A stretch of DNA of 64,000 nt, taken from the NCBI GenBank assembly GCA_003990955.1, contig BIFV01000005.1:124001-188000 (forward strand), in the 5' to 3' direction. Below are positions 32,950 to 41,989 of the stretch, in pieces. The position numbers were made by a program, and so were the translations under genes. The DNA comes from Sporomusaceae bacterium FL31. Its GTDB lineage: Bacteria > Bacillota > Negativicutes > DSM-1736 > Dendrosporobacteraceae. Within the stretch, counting starts at the first letter, position 1. Each line of letters begins with the position of its first letter. Under the pieces are notes generated by a model. The model made no database searches. It was not told where the DNA came from and saw only the letters and a list, made by a program, of their open reading frames with translations.

Positions 32950-33506
32950 AAAACATAAAGCACCTATTTTTACTGTTTCTAGCCATCTCGCTTGCGCAAA
33001 TTGCCGCCCCATTATATATGGCCTGGCACTGGGAGAATATCTTGCAGACCGGCCAAACCTTTTACTGGCAGACCGCCCCGGTAGATCCTTACGATGCCTT
33101 TAAAGGCCGCTATATTGATCTGCGGTTCAAAGAGATGAGCGGTCCAGCCTTAGACGACACTGAGTTTAATTACGGACAAACAGCTTATGCCCTGATTGCC
33201 GAGAACCAGGAAGGGCAAGCCTATATCCGGGGGATTACTCACCTTCAACCAGCAGAAGCTCCCTTTATTAAGGTCAAAATCGACTATATCCAAGACAACC
33301 TCGTCCATGTGGAGCTCCCTTTTAAACGCTATTATCTGCCTGAGAATCAGGCAACTGCCGCCGAAACAGCTTATCAGAAAAACGCCGGGCAAACTGCAAT
33401 TGCCGCAGTTCGGCTAAAAGACGGTTATGGTGTTATTGAGCAATTATATATTGACAATAAAACACTAACCGACTATTTGCAGGAAGCCAATCATTCCAGT
33501 AAGTAA
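32946..33506 (+). CDS. GDYXXLXY family protein
   Basis: A 186-residue protein with one N-terminal membrane helix (about 6-24) and an exported domain with DPYDAFKGRYIDLRF, the variant of the GDYxxLxY motif. A short GYGVIEQLYID near the end fits the family. ATG 32946 overlaps the DUF2157 stop. The function is unknown; association with DUF2157 proteins is known from many genomes. Confidence 0.88.
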   Translation: MKNIKHLFLLFLAISLAQIAAPLYMAWHWENILQTGQTFYWQTAPVDPYDAFKGRYIDLRFKEMSGPALDDTEFNYGQTAYALIAENQEGQAYIRGITHLQPAEAPFIKVKIDYIQDNLVHVELPFKRYYLPENQATAAETAYQKNAGQTAIAAVRLKDGYGVIEQLYIDNKTLTDYLQEANHSSK

Positions 33507-33508
33507 TA

Positions 33509-33566
33509 AAAAAATCCCCTCAATTCAACTTATCCATGTGGCTAAGTTGAATTGAGGGGATTTTTT
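33509..33566. terminator. Bidirectional terminator, 24-bp perfect stem
   Basis: Arms 33509-33532 and 33543-33566 with A6 and T6 ends. It separates the convergent GDYXXLXY and marR genes. Confidence 0.92.
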
Positions 33567-33571
33567 ATGTT

Positions 33572-34012
33572 TCATTTCTCAATATCCTGAACGATTGTTC
33601 TTAAAAGTGTTGTAAATTCTTCCTTCTGATCCTCATTAAGGCATTTTGTCATCTTCTGAGCAAAAGAAAAATACCCCTGATTTTCAAGCTTTATAAGTTC
33701 CATCCCTTTATTGGTTAAACATACATGAAAAGCCCTTAAGTCTTCTATGGATTGCTTTTTAACAACCAAATCCTTTTTGATTAATCGATTGATAATATCG
33801 GTTACTGTGGATTTTTGGACATTAAATTTATCAACTAATTGTTTAAATGTCGGATCCCTCAACTCATCAATCGCATGAAGATAATGCAATTGCGTGATGG
33901 TGAGATTGAATAACTCTCCAGTATTTGTTTCTTCCTTATATTTTCTCATTGAGTGCCGCATGGATTCTGACAAAGCATTGATGTACTGAACAATAAGTGT
34001 TTCTGTCTCCAC
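33572..34012 (-). CDS. MarR family transcriptional regulator
   Basis: A 146-residue winged-helix protein. The recognition region FKQLVDKFNVQKSTVTDII and wing KDLVVKKQSIEDLRA are clear. The start is GTG 34012 with AGGGGGA upstream. It follows the nitroreductase gene on the same strand and is likely cotranscribed. A strong inverted repeat lies before that operon, so it is probably an autoregulating repressor. Confidence 0.9.
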   Translation of the reverse strand: METETLIVQYINALSESMRHSMRKYKEETNTGELFNLTITQLHYLHAIDELRDPTFKQLVDKFNVQKSTVTDIINRLIKKDLVVKKQSIEDLRAFHVCLTNKGMELIKLENQGYFSFAQKMTKCLNEDQKEEFTTLLRTIVQDIEK

Positions 34013-34032
34013 GATAATCCCCCTATTAGTCA

Positions 34033-35148
34033 CTATATACTGATAATATTGGGTAACGGCAGTCGTAAACTGACTGGCTGGGGATAATGACCCACGTACC
34101 CTATCCTTACAATAAATTGCACATCATTGTAGCCAAGCTTATTTGTTAACTCGTTTTTCCAAACTGCCTCTTCTAATATTTGTGTCATTGGATGAAAAGC
34201 AATGGATCTGTCGTATGCACGCAGCCAGCTTGCCTGCAGCGCTCTTCCTGCAGCCAATAAATCAATCAGCGTTGAAGTGCCACTTCTAATAATCAACCAG
34301 CCCGCACATTCTTTCACCTGTTCTTGAACTAAATTGAGTGACTCACTTCTAAAAGTTTTACTCATTACAGCACTTTTACCGAGAAAATTCTTAGCCACCC
34401 AACGAACCAGCCCCTGCATTTCCATGCTTTCTGGAGTAAGTCCGCTTCCATTTTGTCGCGCTTCCTGGTCCGACCACCGAATCCATTGCGCCAATTCCGC
34501 CTGAGCCTCATCTCTGGCAATTTGAGCTTGATTAGCCATTACTGTTGCTTGACTCAGATAGATACCGATGCTCGAATCCAAAGAATAATAAAAGATTCTG
34601 TCTTGCTCGCTGCCTACTAAATAATGAACGTCCTCAGTTTTAATTGGCCTGGATTGTAAACTTTTGCGGATGGTTCTGCGGCCTCTGATAGCTTGTGCAG
34701 ACAGGCCACTGGCTCTGCTTTCTCTTAAACGGGCTTCTACCAGTTCCGAACTATATCCATCCTGACCTACGATATGGAGCTGTACTTCATAACCACCAAT
34801 GCCAGCTGCACGCACTAAGTTTTCGATAAAGGTGCCTATGGATAGCACCAATTCCCGATTCTCGGGATCTACTGCAGGCAGCCACCGCTCTTTAACTGAT
34901 CCAATAAGCCAATGTTGTGGATCTTTAATGATAACCTGCCAGGGTTGGGCATTATGCCCGCTTGGTGCCAGTGATGCCAAGTACAATATCTCCAGTTCAG
35001 TTTGGCTTAAGCCCTGCACATTCTGGAGCTTATAATCGTTTCTTATCGCTGCTTCATCCGCCATATTCAGCCAAGAATAGGTAAATCTACCACCCGCAAG
35101 GCCGCATATCCCGGCACTGCAATATTTTATGAATTCCTGCCTGGTCAA
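34033..35148 (-). CDS. Nitroreductase family protein (Acg-like)
   Basis: A 371-residue protein of the flavin nitroreductase superfamily. Motif ILYLASLAPSGHNAQPWQV is the FMN-phosphate strand of this group. The length matches the long, Acg-type members with two nitroreductase-like halves. The start is TTG 35148 with GGAGGAG upstream. The N-terminus is short and hydrophobic with MTRQEFIKYC; it may be a Tat-like or membrane-contact segment, but twin arginines are missing. It forms an operon with the MarR regulator and suggests a response to quinone or nitro compounds. Confidence 0.8.
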   Translation of the reverse strand: MTRQEFIKYCSAGICGLAGGRFTYSWLNMADEAAIRNDYKLQNVQGLSQTELEILYLASLAPSGHNAQPWQVIIKDPQHWLIGSVKERWLPAVDPENRELVLSIGTFIENLVRAAGIGGYEVQLHIVGQDGYSSELVEARLRESRASGLSAQAIRGRRTIRKSLQSRPIKTEDVHYLVGSEQDRIFYYSLDSSIGIYLSQATVMANQAQIARDEAQAELAQWIRWSDQEARQNGSGLTPESMEMQGLVRWVAKNFLGKSAVMSKTFRSESLNLVQEQVKECAGWLIIRSGTSTLIDLLAAGRALQASWLRAYDRSIAFHPMTQILEEAVWKNELTNKLGYNDVQFIVRIGYVGHYPQPVSLRLPLPNIISI

Positions 35149-35166
35149 ACTGCAGCTCCTCCATCA

Positions 35167-35204
35167 CTATAAAATTAGTTCGATTAAGCTAACTAATTTT
35201 ATAG
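35167..35204. promoter_or_regulatory. MarR-type operator (14-bp inverted repeat)
   Basis: CTATAAAATTAGTT (35167-35180) and its exact complement (35191-35204) separated by 10 bases, just upstream of the nitroreductase start. Arm length and spacing fit a MarR dimer or dimer pair. It may overlap the promoter. Confidence 0.7.
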
Positions 35205-35332
35205 TATCGCGTTTACTGCTATTTGTAAATAGAGTGCTCTCCCTACGCCTTATGTTTTTATAGGTATCATTAAAACAAACATGGCGATAAAAGCAGGCGC
35301 TTATTAGCTGCCCATTTTTACCGCCAAGAAAA

Positions 35333-37420
35333 CTAAATCTTAAATTTTCCTACTAGATTGCGTAACTCCTGCGCTCGTTGTGCCAAATCCTCACTAGATT
35401 GCGCGATTTCTATCATCGATGCAGCTTGTTCTTCGGTAGCAGCAGATACATTCTGAGCCTGGCTCGAATTGGCTTTGCTAATTTCATCAATACTGCCAAC
35501 TAAATTCACCACTTGCTTACTCTTTCCGGCCATTTGCTGTGATGCATTAAAAATGTCCTTGACCTGCTCAGCAACCTGGTCGATCAGTTGAACAATTTCA
35601 CTAAAAGCTTCGCCTGCATGATTGACTACTTTGGCTCCCAGCTTGACTTCGCTAGTCCCTGCTTCCATTGCCTGCACAGCCCGGTTGGTTTCACTTTGAA
35701 TTTCCTGAATCAGGAGCGCAATTTGTTTTGCAGCCGTCTGTGATTGCTCAGCCAACTTCCGTACTTCTTCAGCAACAACGGCAAACCCTCGCCCTTGTTC
35801 ACCTGCCCGAGCCGCTTCAATGGCAGCATTAAGAGCAAGCAGATTGGTCTGTCCGGCAATTCCGGAAATGGTATCAACTATTTGTCCGATTTCATTTGAA
35901 CGCTCACCTAACATAGCCACAACCTGAGCCGAATTTGCAATCGTCGCCTCCAGCGTAAGCATTTGCTTAATCGCTTCCTCGACTGACTTTTGCCCGGTTT
36001 GTGCAGTATTAGCCGCCCTTCCGGAGGTCAGTGCAGCCGAATCAGCATTCAGGGCAACTTGCTGGACGCCTTCGGCAACCTGCTCAACCCTAGCCGTTGT
36101 ATCAGCGATTTGACTGACTTGCTGCTGAGTACCACCGGATACTGCATTAATGGCTTGTGCAACTTCATGTGTGGCATGCGCCGACTGCTCGGCATTTGCT
36201 GTAAGTTGCTGAGCAGAAGCTGCAACATACTCCGCCAGCTGTAACACTTGCTCGATGACATTGCGCAAGTGTTCGGCCATACCATTAAAACTGTTAGCCA
36301 GCCTGCCAATTTCATCATTAGCCGTCACTTTGACCTTTAAGGATAAATTACCTCTAGCAATTTGGTCAGCATCCTGCACCAACTGATCTAAGGGGCGACC
36401 AATCCTGGTATTGAAACCTTTGATAATTATGAATGATAGTAAGATGACTAATGCTAAAAATATTCCAATATTCATTGCCAAAACATGCCGGACTTCCTGA
36501 TAGGCCTCCTGCATCGGATATACGAGTACCAATTTCATACCAGTATCACCAATTGGAGCAGAAACAACAAAATCATCTGAACCAAAACCTTTTGTTTCAA
36601 TCAGATTCATTGTGGTCGAGTGAATAATTTGATTTCCTAACTGCCTAAGTTTGTCATCTTGTTCTTCAGTGATTTTTATTTTTAGATTTTTATCTGCGTT
36701 ACGGTGTCCGAGATAGCGCCCTTCTTGCGTAATAATAAAGGCGTAGCCACTATTACCTACTTTGATTGCCCGGATGTATTCTTCAAATTCTTTGAGTCCA
36801 ATATCAAAGGTAGTAACGCCGATGACACTGCTATTTTTTCTAATTGGGCTGGTCGAAGTAACCATTGCAACATTGGTAACAGCATCTTCATAAGGTTCAC
36901 TCCATACAACCTTATCTTTGGTAACAAGCCCGGCTTTATACCAGTCATATTTGAAATAATCGTAATCGGCATTACTATATTCCCAGGTCAATGTAATTTT
37001 TCCTTGATCACCCTTATATTTATACGGTCCATAATATTTGACATTGGGTTGGTAAGCATTAGGCTCAAACCAAAACCCGCCTCCGACAACCAAATTATCC
37101 GATGTAATATATTTTTCGATGACATTAAGCAATAGTTCTGAATCATAACGAGGCATTGCCTCAATCGTATAGGCCAGCAATTCGGCATGCTTGCCGATTT
37201 CTGAAAAACGGATATTTAATTTATTGGTAATCTCACCGGCTTGTGCTTTTAGATTATCCTGTACTTTACTTTCCATGCTGCTCTTAAATTGCGTAATACT
37301 GTAAAAGACTTGTACTGCCATAAATAAACTGATAATGCCGATCAAGCCGATCATGACATAGGTCTTGATGCTTTGTGACAGCCATTTCATCTGTAACCGC
37401 GGAATTTTCAATCCACGCAT
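35333..37420 (-). CDS. Methyl-accepting chemotaxis protein with Cache-type sensor
   Basis: A 695-residue receptor. The first helix lies at about 20-42, followed by a double-Cache-type extracellular domain (about 45-315, with [16 protein letters not shown]), a second helix (about 320-342), HAMP and the cytoplasmic signalling domain. The hairpin tip holds [20 protein letters not shown], the binding site for CheA/CheW. ATG 37420 has GGAGGGG upstream. The ligand is unknown; the next operon upstream is an amino acid binding protein under a glycine riboswitch. Confidence 0.94.
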   Translation of the reverse strand: MRGLKIPRLQMKWLSQSIKTYVMIGLIGIISLFMAVQVFYSITQFKSSMESKVQDNLKAQAGEITNKLNIRFSEIGKHAELLAYTIEAMPRYDSELLLNVIEKYITSDNLVVGGGFWFEPNAYQPNVKYYGPYKYKGDQGKITLTWEYSNADYDYFKYDWYKAGLVTKDKVVWSEPYEDAVTNVAMVTSTSPIRKNSSVIGVTTFDIGLKEFEEYIRAIKVGNSGYAFIITQEGRYLGHRNADKNLKIKITEEQDDKLRQLGNQIIHSTTMNLIETKGFGSDDFVVSAPIGDTGMKLVLVYPMQEAYQEVRHVLAMNIGIFLALVILLSFIIIKGFNTRIGRPLDQLVQDADQIARGNLSLKVKVTANDEIGRLANSFNGMAEHLRNVIEQVLQLAEYVAASAQQLTANAEQSAHATHEVAQAINAVSGGTQQQVSQIADTTARVEQVAEGVQQVALNADSAALTSGRAANTAQTGQKSVEEAIKQMLTLEATIANSAQVVAMLGERSNEIGQIVDTISGIAGQTNLLALNAAIEAARAGEQGRGFAVVAEEVRKLAEQSQTAAKQIALLIQEIQSETNRAVQAMEAGTSEVKLGAKVVNHAGEAFSEIVQLIDQVAEQVKDIFNASQQMAGKSKQVVNLVGSIDEISKANSSQAQNVSAATEEQAASMIEIAQSSEDLAQRAQELRNLVGKFKI

Positions 37421-37559
37421 GGATAACCCCTCCATTAACTGCAACTAATTTTACCATTATCATAACACGCTGGTTGATGAGGTAAGATTAAGTTTTAGTT
37501 AACTTTCGCTAAGAACTGACAATATTCTCCTTTCGTCATTCCATATCTTCATGGAAAAA

Positions 37560-37599
37560 ATTGACCTCAACACCCTTGTACATGGGCGTTGAGGTCAAT
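37560..37599 (-). terminator. Terminator of the Liv-type binding protein gene
   Basis: 12-bp stem (37560-37571 with 37588-37599), extended by CCC/GGG and followed on the minus strand by TTTTTT. It is 14 bases after the stop at 37613. Confidence 0.85.
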
Positions 37600-37612
37600 G
37601 TCTTATTCATGA

Positions 37613-38779
37613 TTACGGCTTAACATTTGCCTTAAACATTTGTTTGCCATCTTTCATCTCAATAATTACAGCACTTTTAACAGCATCGTGCGTAGCATTC
37701 AAAGTCGTTAAACCAGTAATAGCCGGATAGTCTTTTGTAGCGGCCAGCGCTTCGCGAATTTTTCCTGGCTCAGTGCTATTCGCCCGTTTGATTGCATCAA
37801 TCAATACATTGGCCGCATCGTAGCCTAGTACAGCCATGGCATCAGGTGCTTGACCATATTCTTTCTTATACGCTTCTACAAACGTTTGTGATACAGGATT
37901 AGTATCATCAACAGAATAGTGATTAGTAAAATAAGTATTATTCAAAGCGGCTGCAGTGGCCACCTCGACCAATTTGGGAGAATCCCAGCCGTCCCCGCCA
38001 ATAATAGGAACATGAATATCAAGTTCACGCGCCTGTTTAACAATTTTTCCGACTTCCTCATAGTATCCAGGTACATAAATGACTTCAGGATTTAGAGCTT
38101 TTATTTTTGTTAAGACAGTTTTAAAGTCTTGGTCTTTTTGCAAATAAGCTTCTTCAGCCAAAATGCTGCCACCGCCCTTTGTAAAGGCATCTTTAAAGAA
38201 TGCGGACAACCCCTTGCTGTAATCACTGCTGTTATCGACTAGAATAGCAGCCTTCTGAATCTTCAAGGTATTTAGTACAAAGTTGGCACCCACTGTTCCT
38301 TGAAAAGGATCAATAAAACAAACACGAAATGTATAATCTTTTACTTTACCGCTTTTTTCATCAACAGTTACTTTAGGATTAGTAGCTCCCACTGCCAGGA
38401 ATGGAATTTTAGTTGCTTCAGCCACGTTTGAAGCAGCAATAGCGTTAGAACTGGAAAATACACCAGTAACAGCCACTACTTTATCTTGTGTTGCCAGCTT
38501 AGTCATCGCATTCGCCGACTCCGATGGCTCACTTTTATTATCAGCAACAACAGCAGCCAGTTGTTTACCTAGCACTCCGCCTTTTGCATTGGCTTCTTTA
38601 ATTGCCATTTTTGCTCCGTTTGCAGCAGAAGTCCCCATCGTTGCGTTACCGCCAGTTAGTTCGTCTAATACCCCAATTCGAATATCATTTGATGATGAAC
38701 TGCCACAGCCTGCCAAAATACCTGCCATAACAAACACTGCCATCACTAATGCAGACAACCTAAAATATTGTTTTTTCAC
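37613..38779 (-). CDS. Branched-chain-type amino acid ABC transporter substrate-binding lipoprotein
   Basis: A 388-residue receptor. The lipoprotein signal ends LAGCGSSSS, followed by a type I periplasmic binding fold of the LivJ group, with IRIGVLDELTGGNA and GYDAANVLIDAI. The start is GTG 38779 with GAGGGGAAG about 10 bases upstream. There are no permease or ATPase genes next to it, so it must share a transporter encoded elsewhere. The glycine riboswitch in its leader suggests glycine or a related small amino acid as ligand, rather than leucine. Confidence 0.88.
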   Translation of the reverse strand: MKKQYFRLSALVMAVFVMAGILAGCGSSSSNDIRIGVLDELTGGNATMGTSAANGAKMAIKEANAKGGVLGKQLAAVVADNKSEPSESANAMTKLATQDKVVAVTGVFSSSNAIAASNVAEATKIPFLAVGATNPKVTVDEKSGKVKDYTFRVCFIDPFQGTVGANFVLNTLKIQKAAILVDNSSDYSKGLSAFFKDAFTKGGGSILAEEAYLQKDQDFKTVLTKIKALNPEVIYVPGYYEEVGKIVKQARELDIHVPIIGGDGWDSPKLVEVATAAALNNTYFTNHYSVDDTNPVSQTFVEAYKKEYGQAPDAMAVLGYDAANVLIDAIKRANSTEPGKIREALAATKDYPAITGLTTLNATHDAVKSAVIIEMKDGKQMFKANVKP

Positions 38780-38879
38780 TTGAAACCGCTTCCCCTCTTT
38801 TTCAGATTCTCACCTTTATTAATCAGCTTGAAGCAACAAGCACTAATAATGGTCTGAACTGATTATTCGCTAGAAAAAT

Positions 38880-39048
38880 AAAAAGTCAAATCCCTAAGGA
38901 TCTGACTCTGAAGAACAACAAACAGGCACACGCAAACATCGATTTGCGACATACCTAATGCTCTGTCCTTTTGCCTGAGAGTTTCATTGGTAATCCTACC
39001 AATTTGCACCTTCGGCGCCCTGCTGACAGGGGCTCTCCAGAGTTCCAT
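38880..39048 (-). promoter_or_regulatory. Glycine riboswitch (single aptamer) with terminator
   Basis: On the minus strand the aptamer (about 39048-38959) shows CTGGAGAGCC, GCGCCGAAGGTGCAA and ACTCTCAGGCAAAAGGACAG, the conserved glycine-riboswitch segments. A second complete aptamer is not visible. A hairpin at 38882-38905 (10-bp arms AGTCAGATCC/GGATTTGACT) plus a T-run forms the expression platform. It lies upstream of the Liv-type binding protein gene. Confidence 0.94.
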
Positions 39049-39147
39049 CCATTTACGGTTATTAGCAAATATCCTCTCATTGAGTGGCTACAGCAACTTT
39101 CCGCAAACTTCATATGGACACCAGTATTAAATTTTCAGCACTTTTTT

Positions 39148-39176
39148 ATCATAATGCCAAATTTGTTACTTGTCAA
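39148..39176 (-). promoter_or_regulatory. Promoter of the glycine riboswitch transcript
   Basis: On the minus strand TTGACA (39171-39176), a 17-base spacer and TATGAT (39148-39153). Confidence 0.7.
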
Positions 39177-39290
39177 GTATACTTTTTGCTTTTTACAATA
39201 TGTTTTAGTCTGACAAAAGAATACTGACAGCGCCGCTTCGTCGTATTCACTGGCTTTCACCAGCAGAAAGAAAAAAATTGCATAATGAAA

Positions 39291-39323
39291 ACGGCACCGA
39301 AAAGTGTACCTTTCCGGTGCCGT
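39291..39323 (-). terminator. Terminator of the 92-residue protein gene
   Basis: Stem ACGGCACC/GGTGCCGT with an inner AAAG/CTTT pairing, followed on the minus strand by TTTTC. It is 9 bases after the stop. Confidence 0.8.
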
Positions 39324-39331
39324 AATAACAA

Positions 39332-39610
39332 CTAGATTAATTTAGTGACGGCAGCAATTTGATACATGCACCCGCCTGCTTCATTTAGTTTGCGTTCTAA
39401 TACTTGCTCAGTCAATGAGTTCGCTGCAGCCGTAATAATAATTGTCGAACCGGCAGCGGTTGTCCCAGCCGCTTTAGTTTCTAATGCAACCTGAACGACT
39501 GGCTCACCATAACTTTTCAGATCAGCAATAATCTCTTCTACTGAGCGTTCTGTATCGCCAACTTGAATACGATACCGCTCTTGATCACGATCTATCGCCT
39601 GATTTCCCAT
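39332..39610 (-). CDS. Small protein of unknown function
   Basis: A 92-residue protein, not recognised. The N-terminal half is charged (DRDQERYRIQVGDTERSVEE) and the C-terminal half rich in small residues (AAGTTAAGSTIIITAAANS), ending in an amphipathic helix. ATG 39610 has AAGGAG 8 bases upstream; two closer ATG codons overlap that site. It has no membrane helix and no signal peptide. It lies after the HD-GYP-like gene on the same strand (gap of 74 bases) and has its own terminator, so it may be cotranscribed with that gene. Confidence 0.7.
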   Translation of the reverse strand: MGNQAIDRDQERYRIQVGDTERSVEEIIADLKSYGEPVVQVALETKAAGTTAAGSTIIITAAANSLTEQVLERKLNEAGGCMYQIAAVTKLI

Positions 39611-39684
39611 TATCATCACTCCTTATCGCTTTTGTAGTATACTTCGGATAAGAAGTTTCTTTTCCTGCTTGAGTACTTCTTATT

Positions 39685-40740
39685 TTAACTTGGAGATACA
39701 ATTCGACTAATAGCCCCACTGCCACGCTGTGACAAATCAACAATTTGGCCGTCAGCAGTCCGTACAATAGGCAAACAGGAACCATTCGGATGAAAGAAGA
39801 TCACCTCAGCCTCACGGCCATCATGAAGCTGAATTTTATTATTCAGCAAACTATCTCGTATCTGACTAATAAAAGTGTGGCATACCGCCGTATCTAATTT
39901 TCCAAGCATCTCATGAGAAAGCATTTCTAGTACCGGAAAGGGATTGGCATACTCCCCGGTATATGCTTGTACATGAAAAATATCGGCAACAGCAATTACT
40001 TTCGCATAAGGATGAATCTTAAATCCGTTAATGGCAGTTGGGAAACCACTGCCGTCCATGCATTCACGATGCTGGATAATGCCTAAAATTACCTCACTAG
40101 AAATTCCCCCGGTTTTTTTTAGCAATACAGCGGCCTCCGCCAAATAAGCCCTTGTATCATTCAGCCTGCCGGCAGCTAAATTACCTACATCATGCAAAAG
40201 GCCAGCCAGAGCCACACCTTTTATATCCTCTTCGCTCCATTTCAATTGGCGGGCAATATTCCCGGCAAAGAAAGCGACCATAACCGAATGGCGTGAAACA
40301 AAATTAGCTAACTTATAGTCACTGATCAGCAGATAGTTGATAACAGCTAATCCGTTTTTGGCAATGGTTGTATGAATCTTGCCGGCAGCGTCTCTTAATG
40401 GAGTCATAGGGATAATATTGCTCTTTTGGATAAAATCAAAGCTTTGCGCTACATTGGTGACAAGTGAGTCAAATTCCTGAACAAACTGCATATAATCTTT
40501 TGAATTTGCTTTTTGAACAATGTTCTGCATTAGCTCAGGGGTTTCTTCGACAACTGCTGATTGTTCTTCCGGAATGCGGATAAAAACATTCTGAACATCC
40601 CAGGTATTCAACAATGTGATATGGCGAGGTGTCAGTTCCACATCTTTTCCCAGCAGAACTTTTCCTTTAACTGAAAGAACAGTATCTGCGAGAACACATC
40701 CGGGCACTATATCTTTTACCGCTATCATTTTTGCTGCCAT
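39685..40740 (-). CDS. HD-GYP-like protein with degenerate catalytic motifs
   Basis: A 351-residue cytoplasmic protein. The N-terminal 100 residues look like a DUF3391-type region (LADTVLSVKGKVLLGKDVELTPRH is the conserved opening, seen here in part). The HD-GYP part (about 135-290) has LLHDVGNLAAG where active members have HDIGK, and QHRECMDGSGFP where they have HHExxDGxGYP. The metal-site HD and DG are retained, but the second His and the Lys are changed. It may be inactive or a c-di-GMP sensor. ATG 40740 has AGGAGG upstream. Confidence 0.8.
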   Translation of the reverse strand: MAAKMIAVKDIVPGCVLADTVLSVKGKVLLGKDVELTPRHITLLNTWDVQNVFIRIPEEQSAVVEETPELMQNIVQKANSKDYMQFVQEFDSLVTNVAQSFDFIQKSNIIPMTPLRDAAGKIHTTIAKNGLAVINYLLISDYKLANFVSRHSVMVAFFAGNIARQLKWSEEDIKGVALAGLLHDVGNLAAGRLNDTRAYLAEAAVLLKKTGGISSEVILGIIQHRECMDGSGFPTAINGFKIHPYAKVIAVADIFHVQAYTGEYANPFPVLEMLSHEMLGKLDTAVCHTFISQIRDSLLNNKIQLHDGREAEVIFFHPNGSCLPIVRTADGQIVDLSQRGSGAISRIVSPS

Positions 40741-40907
40741 GTACTCATGCCTCCTATCGCGAGCTCGCAATTACACATATATCTCTAAAATCAGACAAAA
40801 ACCTGCCTATTTTTACCATTAAATTATACATTTACCTTAACAATTTATCAATCGAACCAAAGTCCCAGACAACCTAGTACCCTGGTCATAAAACCTCAAT
40901 GGTGAAT

Positions 40908-40947
40908 AAAGCAGCAGAAGTAGTGTTTCCACCAGCTCTGCTGCTTT
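40908..40947. terminator. Terminator downstream of the class D beta-lactamase
   Basis: 11-bp stem AAAGCAGCAGA (40908-40918) with its complement (40937-40947), T-rich on both strands. Confidence 0.75.
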
Positions 40948-40950
40948 TAT

Positions 40951-41778
40951 TTATTGAGTGATCAATTGATAGGTTTTGAGAATAGCAATGGTTAGTTCTT
41001 TGGCTTTTAAACCAGCAAACTCACCTTGCGTATCAAGATTAGTGGCAAAAACATACGGATGGCCTTGAACAGTAACAAATCCGACATACCATCCTACTGA
41101 ATGATGATTCTGCATGCCACTACTGCCTGTCTTTCCATAAAGAATGTATTGATCCCCTTCTTGCTGAATCAGCATTCTCTTAACAGTTTTTTGCACGCCT
41201 TTATCGAAAGGCAGCTTTTCCTGATAAAGCTTTTCTAAGAAATTGACTTGTTCTATCGGCGAGATTTTCAAACTGCTGTTTAGCCAGAACTGGTCGATAC
41301 CACCGCTAATATCACGATTACCATAGGAACATTGATCCAGCCAATTTTGCATGTTGATATCACCAATATCTCGTGCCATAGCTTGATAATACCAGACTAC
41401 GGAATACCGCATAGCAGATCCTAAGGTGTGATCTTGATTCCACACATTGAGCGTTCGTTGAATACCATCCCAGTGTTTAATATCATACTCATCCTGTACA
41501 GCCTTTACTTGCAGACCAATTAACGAATTCATAATTTTAAACGTTGATTGCGGCGCTTGACGCGCTTCAGCCCGTTTATCATTATAAATAAGCATCTTGC
41601 CAGATTCTACATCTTTTAAAATAAATGTTCCTTCTGTGTTTCGAAAAAATTCATCAACATTGACGCTGGCAACATTCACTGTGCTCTTTTGTTGCATCAA
41701 CTGACCTTTACCTCCGGCCACGCCAGCAAACCCCAATAAAAATACTAGTAATAGATAGATGATCCGCCTGTCGAACAT
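40951..41778 (-). CDS. Class D (OXA-type) beta-lactamase
   Basis: A 275-residue exported serine beta-lactamase. A signal-anchor or signal peptide covers residues 5-22. Active-site motifs are all present: S78-T-F-K81, S126-V-V, Y152-G-N and K216-T-G. ATG 41778 follows GGAAGGTGAGAG; an upstream extension of 17 residues lacks such a site. Class D enzymes cut penicillins and oxacillin, and the spectrum cannot be read from sequence. The gene is chromosomal in a non-mobile setting, so it looks intrinsic. An unusual inverted repeat overlaps its promoter, suggesting regulation. No BlaI/BlaR gene is near. Confidence 0.92.
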   Translation of the reverse strand: MFDRRIIYLLLVFLLGFAGVAGGKGQLMQQKSTVNVASVNVDEFFRNTEGTFILKDVESGKMLIYNDKRAEARQAPQSTFKIMNSLIGLQVKAVQDEYDIKHWDGIQRTLNVWNQDHTLGSAMRYSVVWYYQAMARDIGDINMQNWLDQCSYGNRDISGGIDQFWLNSSLKISPIEQVNFLEKLYQEKLPFDKGVQKTVKRMLIQQEGDQYILYGKTGSSGMQNHHSVGWYVGFVTVQGHPYVFATNLDTQGEFAGLKAKELTIAILKTYQLITQ

Positions 41779-41817
41779 ACTCTCACCTTCCGCACAATAA
41801 TAATATCCTTGGTTTAG

Positions 41818-41846
41818 AGTATATCTCACACCTTATCATGCAGCAA
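41818..41846 (-). promoter_or_regulatory. Putative promoter of the beta-lactamase gene
   Basis: On the minus strand TTGCTG (41841-41846), a 17-base spacer and TATACT (41818-41823). The -35 lies inside the inverted repeat 41833-41898. Confidence 0.45.
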
Positions 41847-41898
41847 TATCAGAACACTAACAGGATAATGATATTGTTCTGTTAGTGTTGCATGATAA
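41833..41898. repeat. Compound inverted repeat overlapping the beta-lactamase promoter
   Basis: Outer arms TTATCATGC (41833-41841) and GCATGATAA (41890-41898), inner arms AACACTAACAG (41853-41863) and CTGTTAGTGTT (41879-41889). In addition CAATATCA (41844-41851) and TGATATTG (41869-41876) cross the inner pair, an order typical of a pseudoknot. Either a nested operator or a structured RNA. Confidence 0.55.
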
Positions 41899-41939
41899 AA
41901 AAGGCCTTGATCATTAGTTTCTAATGATCAAGGCCTTTT
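41899..41939. terminator. Terminator of the DUF1540 gene, 19-bp perfect stem
   Basis: Arms 41899-41917 and 41921-41939 with a 3-base loop and A/T-rich ends, downstream of the gene at 41990. Confidence 0.88.
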
Positions 41940-41989
41940 AAAACGATCTGGTATTCATGCACTAAGATCTTAATCATTGTTAATGGATT

